This document shows positions 23,055 to 31,969 of a DNA stretch of 37,898 bases, one piece after another (positions within the stretch are counted from its first letter, which is position 1; each line of letters begins with the position of its first letter). The DNA lies in contig QHUS01000053.1 of assembly GCA_003222035.1 (NCBI GenBank), positions 1-37,898 of the forward strand, read 5' to 3'. The DNA comes from Gemmatimonadota bacterium (GTDB lineage Bacteria > Gemmatimonadota > Gemmatimonadetes > Gemmatimonadales > GWC2-71-9). The position numbers and the translations under genes are program-made. The notes under the pieces are model-generated. The model saw only the letters and a list, made by a program, of their open reading frames with translations, ran no database searches and had not been told where the DNA came from.

Positions 23055-23899
23055 ACGCGCGCCGCCTGCGCCGCCGCCTGGTGAACGGCACGATGACCGC
23101 GCTGGTCGGCGCGCTGTCGTTCGTGGCGGTACTGGCGCTCGTGCTCATCCTCGGGCATCTGGTCGCCAAGGGCGCGTCGTCGCTCGACTGGAACTTCTTC
23201 ACGAAGAACCCGGTCCCCACCGGCGAGACCGGAGGCGGCGTGGCCCACGCGATCGTCGGGTCCGGGATCATCGTCGGACTGGCCGCGCTGATCGGCCTCC
23301 CGATCGGGATCGGCACCGGCCTGTACCTCGCCGAGTACGGGTCGGGGCGACTCGGCTGGGTAGTGCGGTTCGTAGCGGACGTCCTGAACGGCACGCCGTC
23401 CATCGTGGTCGGCATCTTCGTCTGGACGTGGCTGGTGAGACCGATGGGACATTTCTCCGCGTTCGCGGGGAGCGTGGCCCTCGCCATCCTGATGGTGCCG
23501 ATGATCGCGCGCACCACCGAAGAGCTGGTGCGTCTCGTGCCGCATTCGCTCCGCGAGGCCGCCCTCGCGTTGGGCTATCCCCGCTGGCGTACCTCCCTCC
23601 GCATTGTCGCGCGCACCGCGCTCGCCGGGATCCTGACGGGCTGCCTCGTGGCCGTGGCGCGCATCGCAGGCGAGACGGCGCCCCTCCTGTTCACCGCGTT
23701 GGGCAACGTGAATTTCAATACCCATATCGGGGAGCCGATGGAAGCGCTGTCGCTGCAGATCTTTCAGTATGCCACTGGGCCGTTCGACGAGTGGCATCGC
23801 CTGGCGTGGGCCTCGGCCCTGGTCCTCATGGGACTCGTGCTGGTGCTCGCTATCCTCGCCCGCTGGGTGCTCCGGTCGCGTCATGGCGCCGCCCGCTGA
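23051..23899 (+). CDS. pstA: Phosphate ABC transporter permease PstA
   Basis: Second Pst permease, 282 residues, six predicted membrane segments. Motifs: [35 protein letters not shown] (family N-terminal core, seen as [10 protein letters not shown] and GTGLYLAEY), [14 protein letters not shown], and the coupling motif [20 protein letters not shown], then [20 protein letters not shown] at 23051 is used because it overlaps the pstC stop and the preceding frame is antifamily. The gene overlaps pstB1 by 17 nt. Confidence 0.95.
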   Translation: MNARRLRRRLVNGTMTALVGALSFVAVLALVLILGHLVAKGASSLDWNFFTKNPVPTGETGGGVAHAIVGSGIIVGLAALIGLPIGIGTGLYLAEYGSGRLGWVVRFVADVLNGTPSIVVGIFVWTWLVRPMGHFSAFAGSVALAILMVPMIARTTEELVRLVPHSLREAALALGYPRWRTSLRIVARTALAGILTGCLVAVARIAGETAPLLFTALGNVNFNTHIGEPMEALSLQIFQYATGPFDEWHRLAWASALVLMGLVLVLAILARWVLRSRHGAAR

Positions 23900-24659
23900 C
23901 GGCCGCGTGCGGCTCGAGACCCAGCGGCTCACGGCCCTCTACGGCCGCCGGGCCGCGGTCAAGGACGTCTCGATTCTTTTCCCCACACACACGGTCACGG
24001 CGGTGATCGGTCCGTCGGGGTGCGGCAAGAGCACCTTTCTCCGCTGCCTCAATCGTATGCACGAGCTCGCCGAGGGGGGCTGGGTCACGGGCAAGGTCTT
24101 GCTCGACGGTGAGGACATTTACGATCGCGACGTCGATCCGATCCAGCTGCGCCGGCGGGTGGGCATGGTCTTCCAGCGGCCCACGCCGTTTCCCACGATG
24201 ACGATCTACGACAACGTCGCCGCCGGTTTGCGCGTCAACGGCCGCCGGCCCCGCGCCCAGCTCGACGCGGCGGTGGAAACCGCGTTGCGCCGCGCCGCCT
24301 TGTGGGACGAAGTGAAAGACCGGCTGCGGCACAGTGCGCTGGCGCTCTCGGGAGGCCAGCAGCAGCGTCTGTGCGTGGCCCGCGCCCTCGCGCCCGAGCC
24401 CGAGGTCCTGCTGCTCGACGAGCCGACGGCGTCGCTCGACCCGACCGGCACGCAGCGCATCGAAGAGCTCTGTCACGAGTTGAAGGCCCGGTACACCATC
24501 GTGATCGTGACACACAACCTACAGCAGGCCGCCCGCATCTCCGACTACACGGCCTTCTTTTATCTGGGCGACCTGATCGAGCTGGGCCGGACCGAGCAAT
24601 TGTTCACCAAGCCGAGCAAGGAGCAGACCGAGGCGTACATCACGGGGAGGTTCGGATGA
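23883..24659 (+). CDS. pstB: Phosphate ABC transporter ATP-binding protein PstB (copy 1)
   Basis: ATPase of the Pst importer, 258 residues. Walker [10 protein letters not shown] (near 40-48), Q loop VFQRPTPFP, signature LSGGQQQR, Walker [14 protein letters not shown] and switch histidine VTHNLQQA. The family-typical ending [10 protein letters not shown] is present. ATG at 23883 lies inside the pstA end. A second, separate PstB follows directly, overlapping by ATGA. The Q-loop reads RPTPFP where most PstB have QPNPFP. Confidence 0.95.
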   Translation: MAPPADGRVRLETQRLTALYGRRAAVKDVSILFPTHTVTAVIGPSGCGKSTFLRCLNRMHELAEGGWVTGKVLLDGEDIYDRDVDPIQLRRRVGMVFQRPTPFPTMTIYDNVAAGLRVNGRRPRAQLDAAVETALRRAALWDEVKDRLRHSALALSGGQQQRLCVARALAPEPEVLLLDEPTASLDPTGTQRIEELCHELKARYTIVIVTHNLQQAARISDYTAFFYLGDLIELGRTEQLFTKPSKEQTEAYITGRFG

Positions 24660-25489
24660 CAACAACCCTGTCGGACGGTCGGACTGTCGGACAGCCGCCC
24701 AACGAACGCTTCCCCGTCCGACTGCCCGACCGTCCGACGCCTGTTCTGGATGTACGGGGTTACAGTTTCTGGTATGGCCTCACCCAGGCGCTGTTCGACG
24801 TGAGGGTCGCGATCCCCCGCCGCGCGGTGACGGCGCTGATCGGGCCCTCGGGCTGCGGCAAGAGCACGTTCCTGCGCTCCGTGAACCGGTTGAACGAGCT
24901 GATCCCGCACACCCGGCATTCGGGCGACATTCTCCTCGAGGGCGTGTCCGTGTTCTCCAAAGGCACCGACCCGGTCGCGCTGCGCCGGGAAGTGGGGATG
25001 GTGTTCCAGCAGCCGAACCCGTTCCCGAAGACGATCTTCGACAACGTGGCGTACGGGCCGCGGTTGAACGGCCTGGCCCCGAAGCGCGATATCCCCGAGC
25101 GCGTGGAGCACGCGCTCCGCCAGGCGGCACTGTGGGACGAGGTCAAAGACCGGTTGCAGACGCCGGGCACGGGTCTGTCGGGCGGCCAGCAGCAGCGGCT
25201 CTGCATCGCGCGCGCGCTCGCGAACGAGCCCGAGGTGCTCCTGATGGACGAGCCGTGCTCGGCGCTCGATCCCGGTGCGACCCAGCGCATCGAGGAGCTC
25301 CTCGTCGAGCTCAAGCGCAGCTACTCGATCGTCATCGTTACGCACAACATGCAGCAGGCGTCGCGCGCGTCGGATTTCACGGGGTTCTTCTACCTCGGTC
25401 GGCTGATGGAATTCGGACCGACGAAGCAGCTGTTCACCAGGCCGGCGGATGAGCGCACCGAGGCCTACATCACAGGACGGTTCGGATGA
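24656..25489 (+). CDS. pstB: Phosphate ABC transporter ATP-binding protein PstB (copy 2) with repeat-encoded N-terminus
   Basis: Paralogue of the preceding ATPase, 277 residues, with all motifs: Walker [11 protein letters not shown] loop [10 protein letters not shown], signature LSGGQQQR, Walker [14 protein letters not shown] and switch VTHNMQQA. PstB fold begins at about residue 30 ([13 protein letters not shown]). The 29 preceding residues ([23 protein letters not shown]) have no counterpart in copy 1 and are encoded by the inverted 8-bp repeat element E, so this is an in-frame insertion at the N-terminus. Tandem pstB genes are also known in Bacillus. ATG at 24656 overlaps the copy-1 stop; the stop overlaps phoU. 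Confidence 0.94.
   Translation: MTTTLSDGRTVGQPPNERFPVRLPDRPTPVLDVRGYSFWYGLTQALFDVRVAIPRRAVTALIGPSGCGKSTFLRSVNRLNELIPHTRHSGDILLEGVSVFSKGTDPVALRREVGMVFQQPNPFPKTIFDNVAYGPRLNGLAPKRDIPERVEHALRQAALWDEVKDRLQTPGTGLSGGQQQRLCIARALANEPEVLLMDEPCSALDPGATQRIEELLVELKRSYSIVIVTHNMQQASRASDFTGFFYLGRLMEFGPTKQLFTRPADERTEAYITGRFG
24668..24737. repeat. Palindromic tandem-unit element E (8-bp unit), inside pstB copy 2
   Basis: The left arm is TGTCGGAC, GGTCGGAC and TGTCGGAC (24668-24691) plus AG. The loop is about 20 nt. The right arm is the inverse, CCGTCCGA, CTGCCCGA and CCGTCCGA (24713-24736). Same architecture as elements A-D but a different unit and period. Translated in frame. Confidence 0.85.
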
Positions 25490-26166
25490 GCGCTACTCTA
25501 GGTGCGGCCCATCGACATTTCCACAACCAGCTCTCGGACCTGAAGGCCAAGCTGCTGACCATGTCCGGCGAGGCCCAGGACGCCCTCGGGCACGCGCTCG
25601 ACGCCCTGCTCAAGCGGGACGCCGACCTCGCCAGCCGGGTCATCGCAGGCGATCACGCCATCGACGCGCTCGAGCTCGAGATCGAGGAGACGGTGATCGA
25701 CCTGCTCGCGACGCAGCAGCCGATGGCCCGCGACCTTCGGCTCCTCGTCGCCGCGACGAAGATCGCGAACGACTTGGAACGCGTCGGGGATCATGCGGTG
25801 AACATCGCGCAGTCGGCGGAACGGCTGCTCGCCGCCCGGGTGATCGCGCCCGAGCCAGAGCTGCTCGAAATGGCCCGGCAGGCCCGCGCCATGCTGTCGG
25901 GCGCGCTCGACGCGTTCGTCCGCGGGGACGCGGGGTTGGGGCGCGAGATCTGCCGGCGCGACGACTCCGTGGATGCCCTCCACCACTCGGTGTTCCGCAT
26001 CCTGCTCACGCACATGATGGAGGACCCGCACATCATCGGCGCGGCCATGGATCTGTTCCTGGTCAGCCGCAACCTCGAGCGCGTGGCCGACCTCGCGACC
26101 AACATCGCGGAAGATGTCGTGTTCGTCGTGGAGGGAAAGACGATCAAGCATCACGCGGAAGGATGA
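25486..26166 (+). CDS. phoU: Phosphate transport regulator PhoU
   Basis: Peripheral protein linking Pst transport state to PhoR and restraining the Pho response when phosphate is plentiful. 226 residues with two PhoU three-helix repeats. Metal-binding motifs E/DxxxD are visible in both: [17 protein letters not shown] (about 91-107) and [21 protein letters not shown] (about 194-214, seen as [12 protein letters not shown]). ATG overlaps the pstB stop (ATGA). The gene ends 23 nt inside the convergent rhomboid gene. Confidence 0.95.
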   Translation: MSATLGAAHRHFHNQLSDLKAKLLTMSGEAQDALGHALDALLKRDADLASRVIAGDHAIDALELEIEETVIDLLATQQPMARDLRLLVAATKIANDLERVGDHAVNIAQSAERLLAARVIAPEPELLEMARQARAMLSGALDAFVRGDAGLGREICRRDDSVDALHHSVFRILLTHMMEDPHIIGAAMDLFLVSRNLERVADLATNIAEDVVFVVEGKTIKHHAEG

Positions 26167-26899
26167 GCACCCCTCCGCGGCGTCGTTCGAGATACTCGGC
26201 GTTCGCGAACACCTTGATGAGGACCAGGCCCGCGACGAAGCCCCCGACGTGCGCCCACACGGCCACCCCGCCCTGCGCGCGCGACACTGCCGTCGCGGCG
26301 CCGAGCAGCAGCTGCAACACGAACCAGTAGCCGAGCATCACATACGCGGGCAGCGTCACCGTGGTGATGAAGAATCCCAGGGTCACCAGGGTGTGCACCC
26401 GCACCCGCGGGTACAGCAGGATGTATCCACCCATGATCCCGCTGATCGCCCCGGAGGCACCCACCATCGGGACTCGCGAGCCGGGGTCGACCAGAATCTG
26501 AGTCGCTGCCGCGGCCACCCCACACAAGAGATAGAAGACGACAAACCGCGCGTGCCCCATCGAGTCCTCGATGTTGTTCCCGAAGACCCAGAGGAACCAC
26601 ATGTTCCCGATGATATGCAGCCAGCCGCCGTGCATGAACATGGACGTGAGCAACGTCCACCAGTGCGGGTCTGCCGTGAGCACACACTGCAACCCCGGAC
26701 CGAGCGGTACCGCCGTGCCTGGCGGTACGGTCTTGAGCACTTCGCCGGGGATCAGTCCGAGTTGGCAGACGGAGCGCGCCAGTGGCTCCGGCGCGCCGGC
26801 ACCCTGAACGAACAGCCAGGCCACGACGTTGGTGAGGATGATGCCGACAGTGACGACCGGGGTGAGCTCGGTGGGGTTTTCATCTTTGTACGGGATCAC
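26144..26899 (-). CDS. Rhomboid-family intramembrane serine protease
   Basis: Cleaves membrane-embedded substrates; the substrate is unknown. 251 residues from GTG at 26899. Six predicted membrane segments. The catalytic serine lies in GASGAISG (about S149) and the histidine in WAHVGGFVAG (about H217); the conserved HGGWLHIIGNMWFLWVFG segment (family HxxxN) is present. The frame is open upstream to 26995 through repeat element D, which would add 32 residues of repeat-derived sequence. The family usually starts at about PYKDENPT, so GTG is preferred, and TATCTT at 26906-26911 fits a leaderless start there. Convergent overlap with phoU. Confidence 0.9.
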   Translation of the reverse strand: MIPYKDENPTELTPVVTVGIILTNVVAWLFVQGAGAPEPLARSVCQLGLIPGEVLKTVPPGTAVPLGPGLQCVLTADPHWWTLLTSMFMHGGWLHIIGNMWFLWVFGNNIEDSMGHARFVVFYLLCGVAAAATQILVDPGSRVPMVGASGAISGIMGGYILLYPRVRVHTLVTLGFFITTVTLPAYVMLGYWFVLQLLLGAATAVSRAQGGVAVWAHVGGFVAGLVLIKVFANAEYLERRRGGVLILPRDA

Positions 26900-26905
26900 A
26901 GGGAA

Positions 26906-26911
26906 AAGATA
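26906..26911 (-). promoter_or_regulatory. Putative -10 box of the rhomboid gene
   Basis: TATCTT on the minus strand, six nt before the GTG start. It supports the GTG start and a leaderless transcript. Confidence 0.4.
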
Positions 26912-26912
26912 A

Positions 26913-27004
26913 GGTCGGTCGAAGGCGGTGGAGGGCGGTGGAAGGCGGGCGTATCCGGTGCTCACCGCCCTCCACTGCCCTTCACCGCTTTCCACCGCCC
27001 TGCC
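26913..27004. repeat. Palindromic tandem-unit element D (10-bp unit)
   Basis: The left arm contains GGCGGTGGAG and GGCGGTGGAA (26924-26943) plus a degenerate unit on each side. The loop is about 11 nt. The right arm has four inverted, partly degraded units (26961-27004). It fills the gap between the divergent rhomboid and dnaK genes. The 9-mer CATCTTTGT occurs on both sides, at 26881-26889 and 27012-27020. Confidence 0.85.
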
Positions 27005-27009
27005 ATAAT
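26981..27009 (+). promoter_or_regulatory. Possible dnaK promoter overlapping element D
   Basis: TTCACC (26981-26986), 17 nt spacing, CATAAT (27004-27009) with a TG two bases upstream (extended -10). The -35 lies inside the right arm of the repeat. No CIRCE or HrcA operator is seen. Inferred only. Confidence 0.3.
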
Positions 27010-27091
27010 GACATCTTTGTCGGGCACGGGGATTGCTTGTGCGACGGGGCGTTAGCAGCGCGCATCAACCCCAGGATAAGGAGCACTCGTC

Positions 27092-29020
27092 ATGGCTGAG
27101 AAAATCATCGGCATCGACCTCGGGACCACGAACTCCGTGGTCGCGGTGATGGAGGGTGGCGATCCGGTCGTCATCCCCAACGCCGAGGGCGGGCGCGTGA
27201 CCCCGTCCGTGGTCGCCTTCACCAAGGATGGCGAGCGACTCGTCGGACAGGTGGCCAAGCGGCAGGCGGTAACCAACCCCCAGAATACGGTGTTCTCCAT
27301 CAAGCGCTTCATGGGGCGCCGTATGGGCGAGGTGGTGGAGGAGACGAAGCGCGTCCCGTACAAGGTCGTGGAAGGGCCGAACGGCCTCGCTTCGGTCGAG
27401 ATCCAGGGGAAGCGGTACACGCCTCCCGAGATCTCGGCGATGATCCTGCAGAAGATGAAGCAGACTGCGGAGGACTATCTCGGCCACAAGGTCGAGAAGG
27501 CGGTCATCACCGTGCCCGCCTACTTCAACGATTCCCAGCGCCAGGCCACCAAGGACGCCGGCAAGATCGCCGGTCTGGACGTGGTGCGCATCATCAACGA
27601 GCCGACGGCCTCCGCCCTGGCGTACGGCCTCGACAAGAAGAAGGAAGAGAAGATCGCCGTGTACGACCTGGGCGGCGGCACGTACGACATCTCCGTGCTG
27701 GAGCTGGCCGAGGGCGTGTTCGAGGTGAAGTCGACCAACGGCGACACCCATCTGGGCGGCGACGACTTCGACGCCCGCATCATTGAGTGGCTCGTCGGAG
27801 AGTTCAAGCGCGACCAGGGCATCGACCTGTCGAAGGATCCGATGGCGCTCCAGCGGCTGAAGGAGGCCGCCGAGAAGGCGAAGATGGAGCTGTCGACCGT
27901 GATGCAGACCGAGATCAATCTGCCGTTCATCACGGCGGATCAGTCCGGACCCAAGCACCTGAACCTCACGCTGACCCGGGCGAAGCTCGAGCAGCTGGTG
28001 GACGACCTGGTCAAGCGGACGATGCCGCCGATGGAGCAGGCCTTGAAGGACGCCGGGCTCAAGCCCAACCAGATCGACGAGGTCATCCTGGTGGGTGGCC
28101 AGACCCGCATGCCCAAGGTGCAGGAGATCGTCAAGGCGTTCTTCGGGAAGGAGCCCCACAAAGGCGTGAACCCGGACGAGGTCGTGGCGATCGGCGCGGC
28201 CATCCAGGGCGGCGTGCTTGCGGGCGAGGTAAAGGACGTCCTGTTGCTCGACGTGACGCCCTTGTCGCTCGGCATCGAGACGCTGGGTGGCGTGACCACC
28301 GTGCTCATTCCACGCAACACGACGATCCCGACCAAGAAATCGGAGGTCTTCTCGACCGCGGAGGACAACCAGACGACGGTCGAGATCCACGTGCTGCAGG
28401 GCGAGCGGCAGATGGCGCTCGACAACCGCACGATCGGCAAGTTCCAGCTGACCGGCATCCCGCCCGCTCCACGCGGCGTGCCGCAAATCGAGGTGACGTT
28501 CGATATCGACGCGAACGGCATCCTGCACGTGTCGGCCAAGGACAAGGCCACCGGGAAGGAGCAGAAGATCCGGATCGAGGCCTCGTCGGGTCTCGGCGAC
28601 AAGGACATCGACAAGATGGTCAAGGACGCCGAAGCGCATGCGGCCGAGGACAAGAAGCGGCGTGAGGAGATCGAGCGTCGCAACCGTCTCGACACGTTGG
28701 TGTACGAAGTGGAGAAGAGCTCGAAAGACTGGGTCGAGAAGCTCGAAGCCTCGCTCAAGACGCGGTTGGACAAGGCCCTCGAGGGCGCGAAGCAGGCGCT
28801 TCGCTCGGGCAACGCGGATGAGATCTCCAAGGCCCTGGAAGAGCTGCAGCAGGCCTACTCTGCGGCGGGGGCGTCCCTGTATGCGGCGCAGCGCGGGGCG
28901 GGCACGCCGGGAGGAAGCGCGGAGCAGCCGGCGGGCGGCGCTGAGGCGGGCACCGGGGAAAAGAAGGACAACGTGGTCGATGCCGACTACGAGATCGTGG
29001 ACGATGACAAGAAGAAGTAA
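27092..29020 (+). CDS. dnaK: Chaperone protein DnaK (Hsp70)
   Basis: ATP-driven folding chaperone. 642 residues, standard length. Nucleotide-binding domain with [19 protein letters not shown], the [17 protein letters not shown] and [15 protein letters not shown] motifs, [13 protein letters not shown] and [11 protein letters not shown]; linker [16 protein letters not shown]; substrate-binding domain and helical lid to about 600; then a G/A-rich tail and the conserved C-terminal acidic end ([15 protein letters not shown]). ATG at 27092 follows AAGGAG. dnaJ and grpE are not adjacent; a DegP/HtrA protease follows after 26 nt, likely on the same transcript. Confidence 0.98.
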   Translation: MAEKIIGIDLGTTNSVVAVMEGGDPVVIPNAEGGRVTPSVVAFTKDGERLVGQVAKRQAVTNPQNTVFSIKRFMGRRMGEVVEETKRVPYKVVEGPNGLASVEIQGKRYTPPEISAMILQKMKQTAEDYLGHKVEKAVITVPAYFNDSQRQATKDAGKIAGLDVVRIINEPTASALAYGLDKKKEEKIAVYDLGGGTYDISVLELAEGVFEVKSTNGDTHLGGDDFDARIIEWLVGEFKRDQGIDLSKDPMALQRLKEAAEKAKMELSTVMQTEINLPFITADQSGPKHLNLTLTRAKLEQLVDDLVKRTMPPMEQALKDAGLKPNQIDEVILVGGQTRMPKVQEIVKAFFGKEPHKGVNPDEVVAIGAAIQGGVLAGEVKDVLLLDVTPLSLGIETLGGVTTVLIPRNTTIPTKKSEVFSTAEDNQTTVEIHVLQGERQMALDNRTIGKFQLTGIPPAPRGVPQIEVTFDIDANGILHVSAKDKATGKEQKIRIEASSGLGDKDIDKMVKDAEAHAAEDKKRREEIERRNRLDTLVYEVEKSSKDWVEKLEASLKTRLDKALEGAKQALRSGNADEISKALEELQQAYSAAGASLYAAQRGAGTPGGSAEQPAGGAEAGTGEKKDNVVDADYEIVDDDKKK

Positions 29021-29046
29021 GAACCTCGTGAAGGGATGGAACGGCG

Positions 29047-30633
29047 ATGTCAGTGCGTACGCGTGATTGGCTGAAGTTCGGAACGTTAGTGGCGATCGCC
29101 TTCGTGTTCGGGCTGGCGTTCGCGTCCACGCTCAACCTGCCGAAGAAGGGGGGCGCGACCGAAACGTTCGCTGCGCCGGTGATCCCGGCGACGGCCGCCC
29201 CCGCCCCCCTCCCGCTGTCGGCGCCGGCCCTCAAGGCGGCCACCGATTTCGGGGACGCGTTCGTATCGGTCGCGGAGCACGTGAAGCCCGAAGTCGTGTT
29301 CATCCGTGCCCAGCATGTCGAGCGCGGCGACAACCAGCGGCTGCCCCCGGGATTCCAGGATTTCTTTCCGAATCTCCGGCGGCGGCCGCAGGTCGAGCAG
29401 GGGTCGGGCTCGGGGTTCATCGTCTCCCCCGACGGCTTCATCCTCACGAACAATCACGTGGTCGCCGGCGCCGACAAGGTGACGGTCCGCCTGTACGACA
29501 AGCGGGAATTCACCGCGAAGGTCGTGGGCACCGATCCGAACACCGACGTCGCCGTCATCAGGATCGACGCGCGCTCGCTGCCGAGCGTCGGGTTCGGCAA
29601 CTCGGATTCGACGCGCGTCGGCGAGTGGGTGCTCGCCATCGGGAACCCCCTCGGGGAGGCGTTCGCGTTCACGGTGACCGCCGGCATCGTCAGCGCCAAG
29701 GGCCGCCTGCTGTCGGGCCTGCAGCAGACGCGCTACTCGATCCAGGACTTCATTCAGACCGATGCGGCCATCAATCCGGGGAACTCGGGCGGGCCCCTCG
29801 TGAACATCCGGGGCCAGGTCATCGGGATCAACTCGGCGATCGCGAGCGAGACCGGATTCTACGCGGGCTACGGCTTCGCCATTCCCATCAATCTGGCGCG
29901 CACCGTGATGGACCAGCTGGTGAAGACCGGGCATGTGGAGCGCGCGGTGATGGGCATCCAGATCCGTGACGCCAATCCGGAAGACGCCGACGCCGTAGGT
30001 CTGAAACAGATCAGCGGCGTCGTGGTCAACAGCTACACGGGGGACGACTCACCCGCCAAGAAGGCCGGCATCCAGCCCGGCGACGTGATCATCGCGTTGG
30101 ACGGCCAGCCGGTCGACAACACGCCGCAGTTGCAGCAGCGCGTCGGCTTCAAGAAACCGGGCGAGGCGGTCGACGTGACGTTCCTGCGCCAGGGGGCTGG
30201 CAAGAAGGTCGTGACGGTACGGTTGGCGCGGGCCCCCGGTGATTCGGACTCCGAAGTGTCGGCGGTCTCGTCGAAGTCGAAGGGCGACGCCGCGACCAAG
30301 GAGGAGATGCTCGGCATCTCCGTCGAGCCGCTGACGCAGGACGACGCGCGCGACGCCCGGCTCCGCCCGGTGCTCGAGCGCGGCGGCGGTCTGGTGGTGA
30401 CGGACGTGGCGCCCGACGGGCCCGCCTTTCAGCGGTTGCAGTCGAGCGACGACCCGGGCGGCCCGGACATCGTCGTCGCGGTGAACGGGACGCCCACGCG
30501 GAACCGCAGCGCGTTCCGCGACGCCCTGAAGAACGTCAAACAGGGCGACGTGGTGACGCTGCAGGTGCTGTCACGCAGCCCGGACACCGCCGACGGTTGG
30601 GCGGGGCGCGTCGTGCGCATTCGCGCGCGCTAG
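29047..30633 (+). CDS. degP: Periplasmic serine protease DegP/HtrA
   Basis: Envelope quality-control protease, 528 residues. N-terminal membrane anchor or signal at 11-29 (FGTLVAIAFVFGLAFASTL). Trypsin-like domain with catalytic H137 (TNNHVV), D167 (NTDVAVI) and S247 (PGNSGGPL). First PDZ domain about 285-375 (VERAVMGIQIRD, GIQPGDVIIALDGQPV); second PDZ about 420-520 (GISVEPLTQDD, GPDIVVAVNGTP). Two PDZ domains match DegP/DegQ. ATG at 29047 with AAGGGATGG upstream. Its 3' end overlaps by 63 bp the convergent membrane-protein gene. Pairing with dnaK suggests stress co-expression. Confidence 0.95.
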   Translation: MSVRTRDWLKFGTLVAIAFVFGLAFASTLNLPKKGGATETFAAPVIPATAAPAPLPLSAPALKAATDFGDAFVSVAEHVKPEVVFIRAQHVERGDNQRLPPGFQDFFPNLRRRPQVEQGSGSGFIVSPDGFILTNNHVVAGADKVTVRLYDKREFTAKVVGTDPNTDVAVIRIDARSLPSVGFGNSDSTRVGEWVLAIGNPLGEAFAFTVTAGIVSAKGRLLSGLQQTRYSIQDFIQTDAAINPGNSGGPLVNIRGQVIGINSAIASETGFYAGYGFAIPINLARTVMDQLVKTGHVERAVMGIQIRDANPEDADAVGLKQISGVVVNSYTGDDSPAKKAGIQPGDVIIALDGQPVDNTPQLQQRVGFKKPGEAVDVTFLRQGAGKKVVTVRLARAPGDSDSEVSAVSSKSKGDAATKEEMLGISVEPLTQDDARDARLRPVLERGGGLVVTDVAPDGPAFQRLQSSDDPGGPDIVVAVNGTPTRNRSAFRDALKNVKQGDVVTLQVLSRSPDTADGWAGRVVRIRAR

Positions 30634-31266
30634 GAGCACCGCGCCGGTCACCATCTGCCATAGCACCGGAAGCACGAAGGCGGCTTGGTCCGCCTTCGTG
30701 TTTTCCGGGAACCCGAGGGCGAAGGCCATCGCCACGGCCCCCGCTCCCATCCCGCTCGTTCCCACCCAATGGGGCAGCGCCTTGCCGTCCACCACTCCCC
30801 AACCGAACAGACAAGTCGAGAGGCCGAGGGCGAATCCCGCCACGCGCTGGGTCGCGAGCGCGAACGGATGGATCATGTCGTACACAAACACCGCGCGGGT
30901 GGCGGTCATCCCCGGATCGGCCTGGGTGAAGACCTGCGCCAGCGCCCAACCGGAGCCCGCCATGAACGCGACGATCACCATCCAGGCGGTGTAGGCGAAC
31001 GTGGCCGTGATCAACCCCGCCCGCACGGCATTTTCTCCGCTGCTGCCCGCGTGGATCCGGGCAACGCCCACCAGTCCGGTGAGCGCCAGCGGGAAGCTGA
31101 ACAGGAACGTCCAGTGGATGGCGCTCCACGCGCGACACTGCGCGATGGTCGTCAATTGCGCCGCGCCGTCGCCCGCGAGATCGGGATGCAGCGTTCCCGC
31201 GACGATCACGAGCAGGGGGCCGGCGACGAGGCAGAGCGGGAAGACGAGCGAGCGGGATACAGTCAT
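30571..31266 (-). CDS. Integral membrane protein of unknown function
   Basis: 231 residues from ATG at 31266, which follows a clear GAGGAG ribosome binding site. About six hydrophobic segments: LVFPLCLVAGPLLVIVAG, AIHWTFLFSFPLALTGLVG, TATFAYTAWMVIVAFMAG, FALATQRVAGFALGLSTCLFGW, TSGMGAGAVAMAFALGF and VLPVLWQMVTGAVLLA. The layout is loosely like DUF4386-type proteins, but I cannot name a family. The 3' end overlaps degP by 63 bp in antisense; the last ~20 residues (ANAHDAPRPTVGGVRAA) are in that overlap. Confidence 0.7.
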   Translation of the reverse strand: MTVSRSLVFPLCLVAGPLLVIVAGTLHPDLAGDGAAQLTTIAQCRAWSAIHWTFLFSFPLALTGLVGVARIHAGSSGENAVRAGLITATFAYTAWMVIVAFMAGSGWALAQVFTQADPGMTATRAVFVYDMIHPFALATQRVAGFALGLSTCLFGWGVVDGKALPHWVGTSGMGAGAVAMAFALGFPENTKADQAAFVLPVLWQMVTGAVLLARANAHDAPRPTVGGVRAA

Positions 31267-31305
31267 GATCTCCTCGGGGTTGGGTCGGGCCCAATTTACC
31301 CTAAC

Positions 31306-31323
31306 CCCGGGCTTGCGCCCGGG
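31306..31323. other. Perfect GC palindrome between divergent membrane-protein genes
   Basis: CCCGGGC, loop TTGC, GCCCGGG: a 7-bp perfect stem with no T-run. It sits in the divergent promoter region, 16 nt before a TATATT -10 box. It could be an operator or a small repeat. Confidence 0.4.
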
Positions 31324-31338
31324 ATCAGCCAAACGCCT

Positions 31339-31344
31339 TATATT
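31339..31344 (+). promoter_or_regulatory. Putative -10 box of the 31377 gene
   Basis: TATATT, one of the best -10 matches in the window, 32 nt before the start codon. A G-run (GGGGGGGG) acts as ribosome binding site before ATG 31377. No good -35 is apparent; TTGCGC in the palindrome loop is 20 nt upstream. Confidence 0.45.
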
Positions 31345-31376
31345 GGCCGAGGGGCGTCCGTCAGGGGGGGGAATCG

Positions 31377-31880
31377 ATGCAATTGACCCGGATCCTGCGC
31401 GAGGGGTTCATCGCCGGCCTGGTCGGCGCCGCGGCGGTCGCGCTCTGGTTCCTGATCGTCGACGTGATCGCCGGCCGCCCGTTCTTTACCCCGGCCATGC
31501 TCGGCTCGGCGGTGTTCTTCGGCGTGCACGATCCCGCGCAGGTGGTCATCGCCTTCTCTCGCGTCGTGCCGTACACGATGCTTCACGTGTCCGCATTCAT
31601 CATCGTCGGCACCGTTGCGGCCGCGTTGGCCGCCGAAGTCGAAGTGGCGCCACCGACACTCTACCTGATCGTGCTCGCCTTTGCGGTATTCGAATTCGGC
31701 TTCTACATCATGCTCGCCGTGCTGGCGCAGCCGCTGCTCGGCGCGCTCACGTGGTGGAACGTGGCGATCGGCAACGCCATCGCGGCCTGGGGGATGGGCT
31801 ATTACCTGTGGCGGGAGCATCCCAAGATCGCGGAGGCGCTCAAGCTGCATCCCCTAGGGGAGACGGACGAGGGGGAGTAA
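31377..31880 (+). CDS. Small integral membrane protein of unknown function
   Basis: 167 residues, four predicted membrane segments: GFIAGLVGAAAVALWFLIVDVIA, LHVSAFIIVGTVAAALA, LYLIVLAFAVFEFGFYIMLAVLA and TWWNVAIGNAIAAWGMGYYL, then a charged tail (GETDEGE). Start supported by a G-rich ribosome binding site and TATATT. It stops directly at the edge of repeat element F and is convergent with ctaG. Function unknown; it is not a recognised oxidase subunit. Confidence 0.75.
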   Translation: MQLTRILREGFIAGLVGAAAVALWFLIVDVIAGRPFFTPAMLGSAVFFGVHDPAQVVIAFSRVVPYTMLHVSAFIIVGTVAAALAAEVEVAPPTLYLIVLAFAVFEFGFYIMLAVLAQPLLGALTWWNVAIGNAIAAWGMGYYLWREHPKIAEALKLHPLGETDEGE

Positions 31881-31969
31881 GAACGCGGCAGTCGGAACGC
31901 TGAACGCGGAACAGACGGGCGAGCGTCATGTGCGCTGTTCCGCGTTCCGCGTTTCGCGTTCCGCGTTCC
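31881..31969. repeat. Palindromic tandem-unit element F (7-bp unit)
   Basis: The left arm includes GGAACGC, TGAACGC and GGAACAG (31894-31914), preceded by GAACGCGG. The loop is about 20 nt. The right arm is CTGTTC, then CGCGTTC, CGCGTTT, CGCGTTC and CGCGTTC (31935-31968), exact 7-bp period. It lies across the convergent ends of the 31377 gene and ctaG; its right arm encodes the CtaG tail. Confidence 0.85.

Noticed and set aside
26900-26995. Longer rhomboid start at 26995
   Set aside because: The added 32 residues are read wholly from repeat element D; family homology starts at PYKDENPT, where a GTG with an upstream -10-like box exists.
31306-31323. Intrinsic terminator at the CCCGGGC/GCCCGGG palindrome
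   Set aside because: No T-run on either strand and it lies between divergent starts, where no transcript needs to end.
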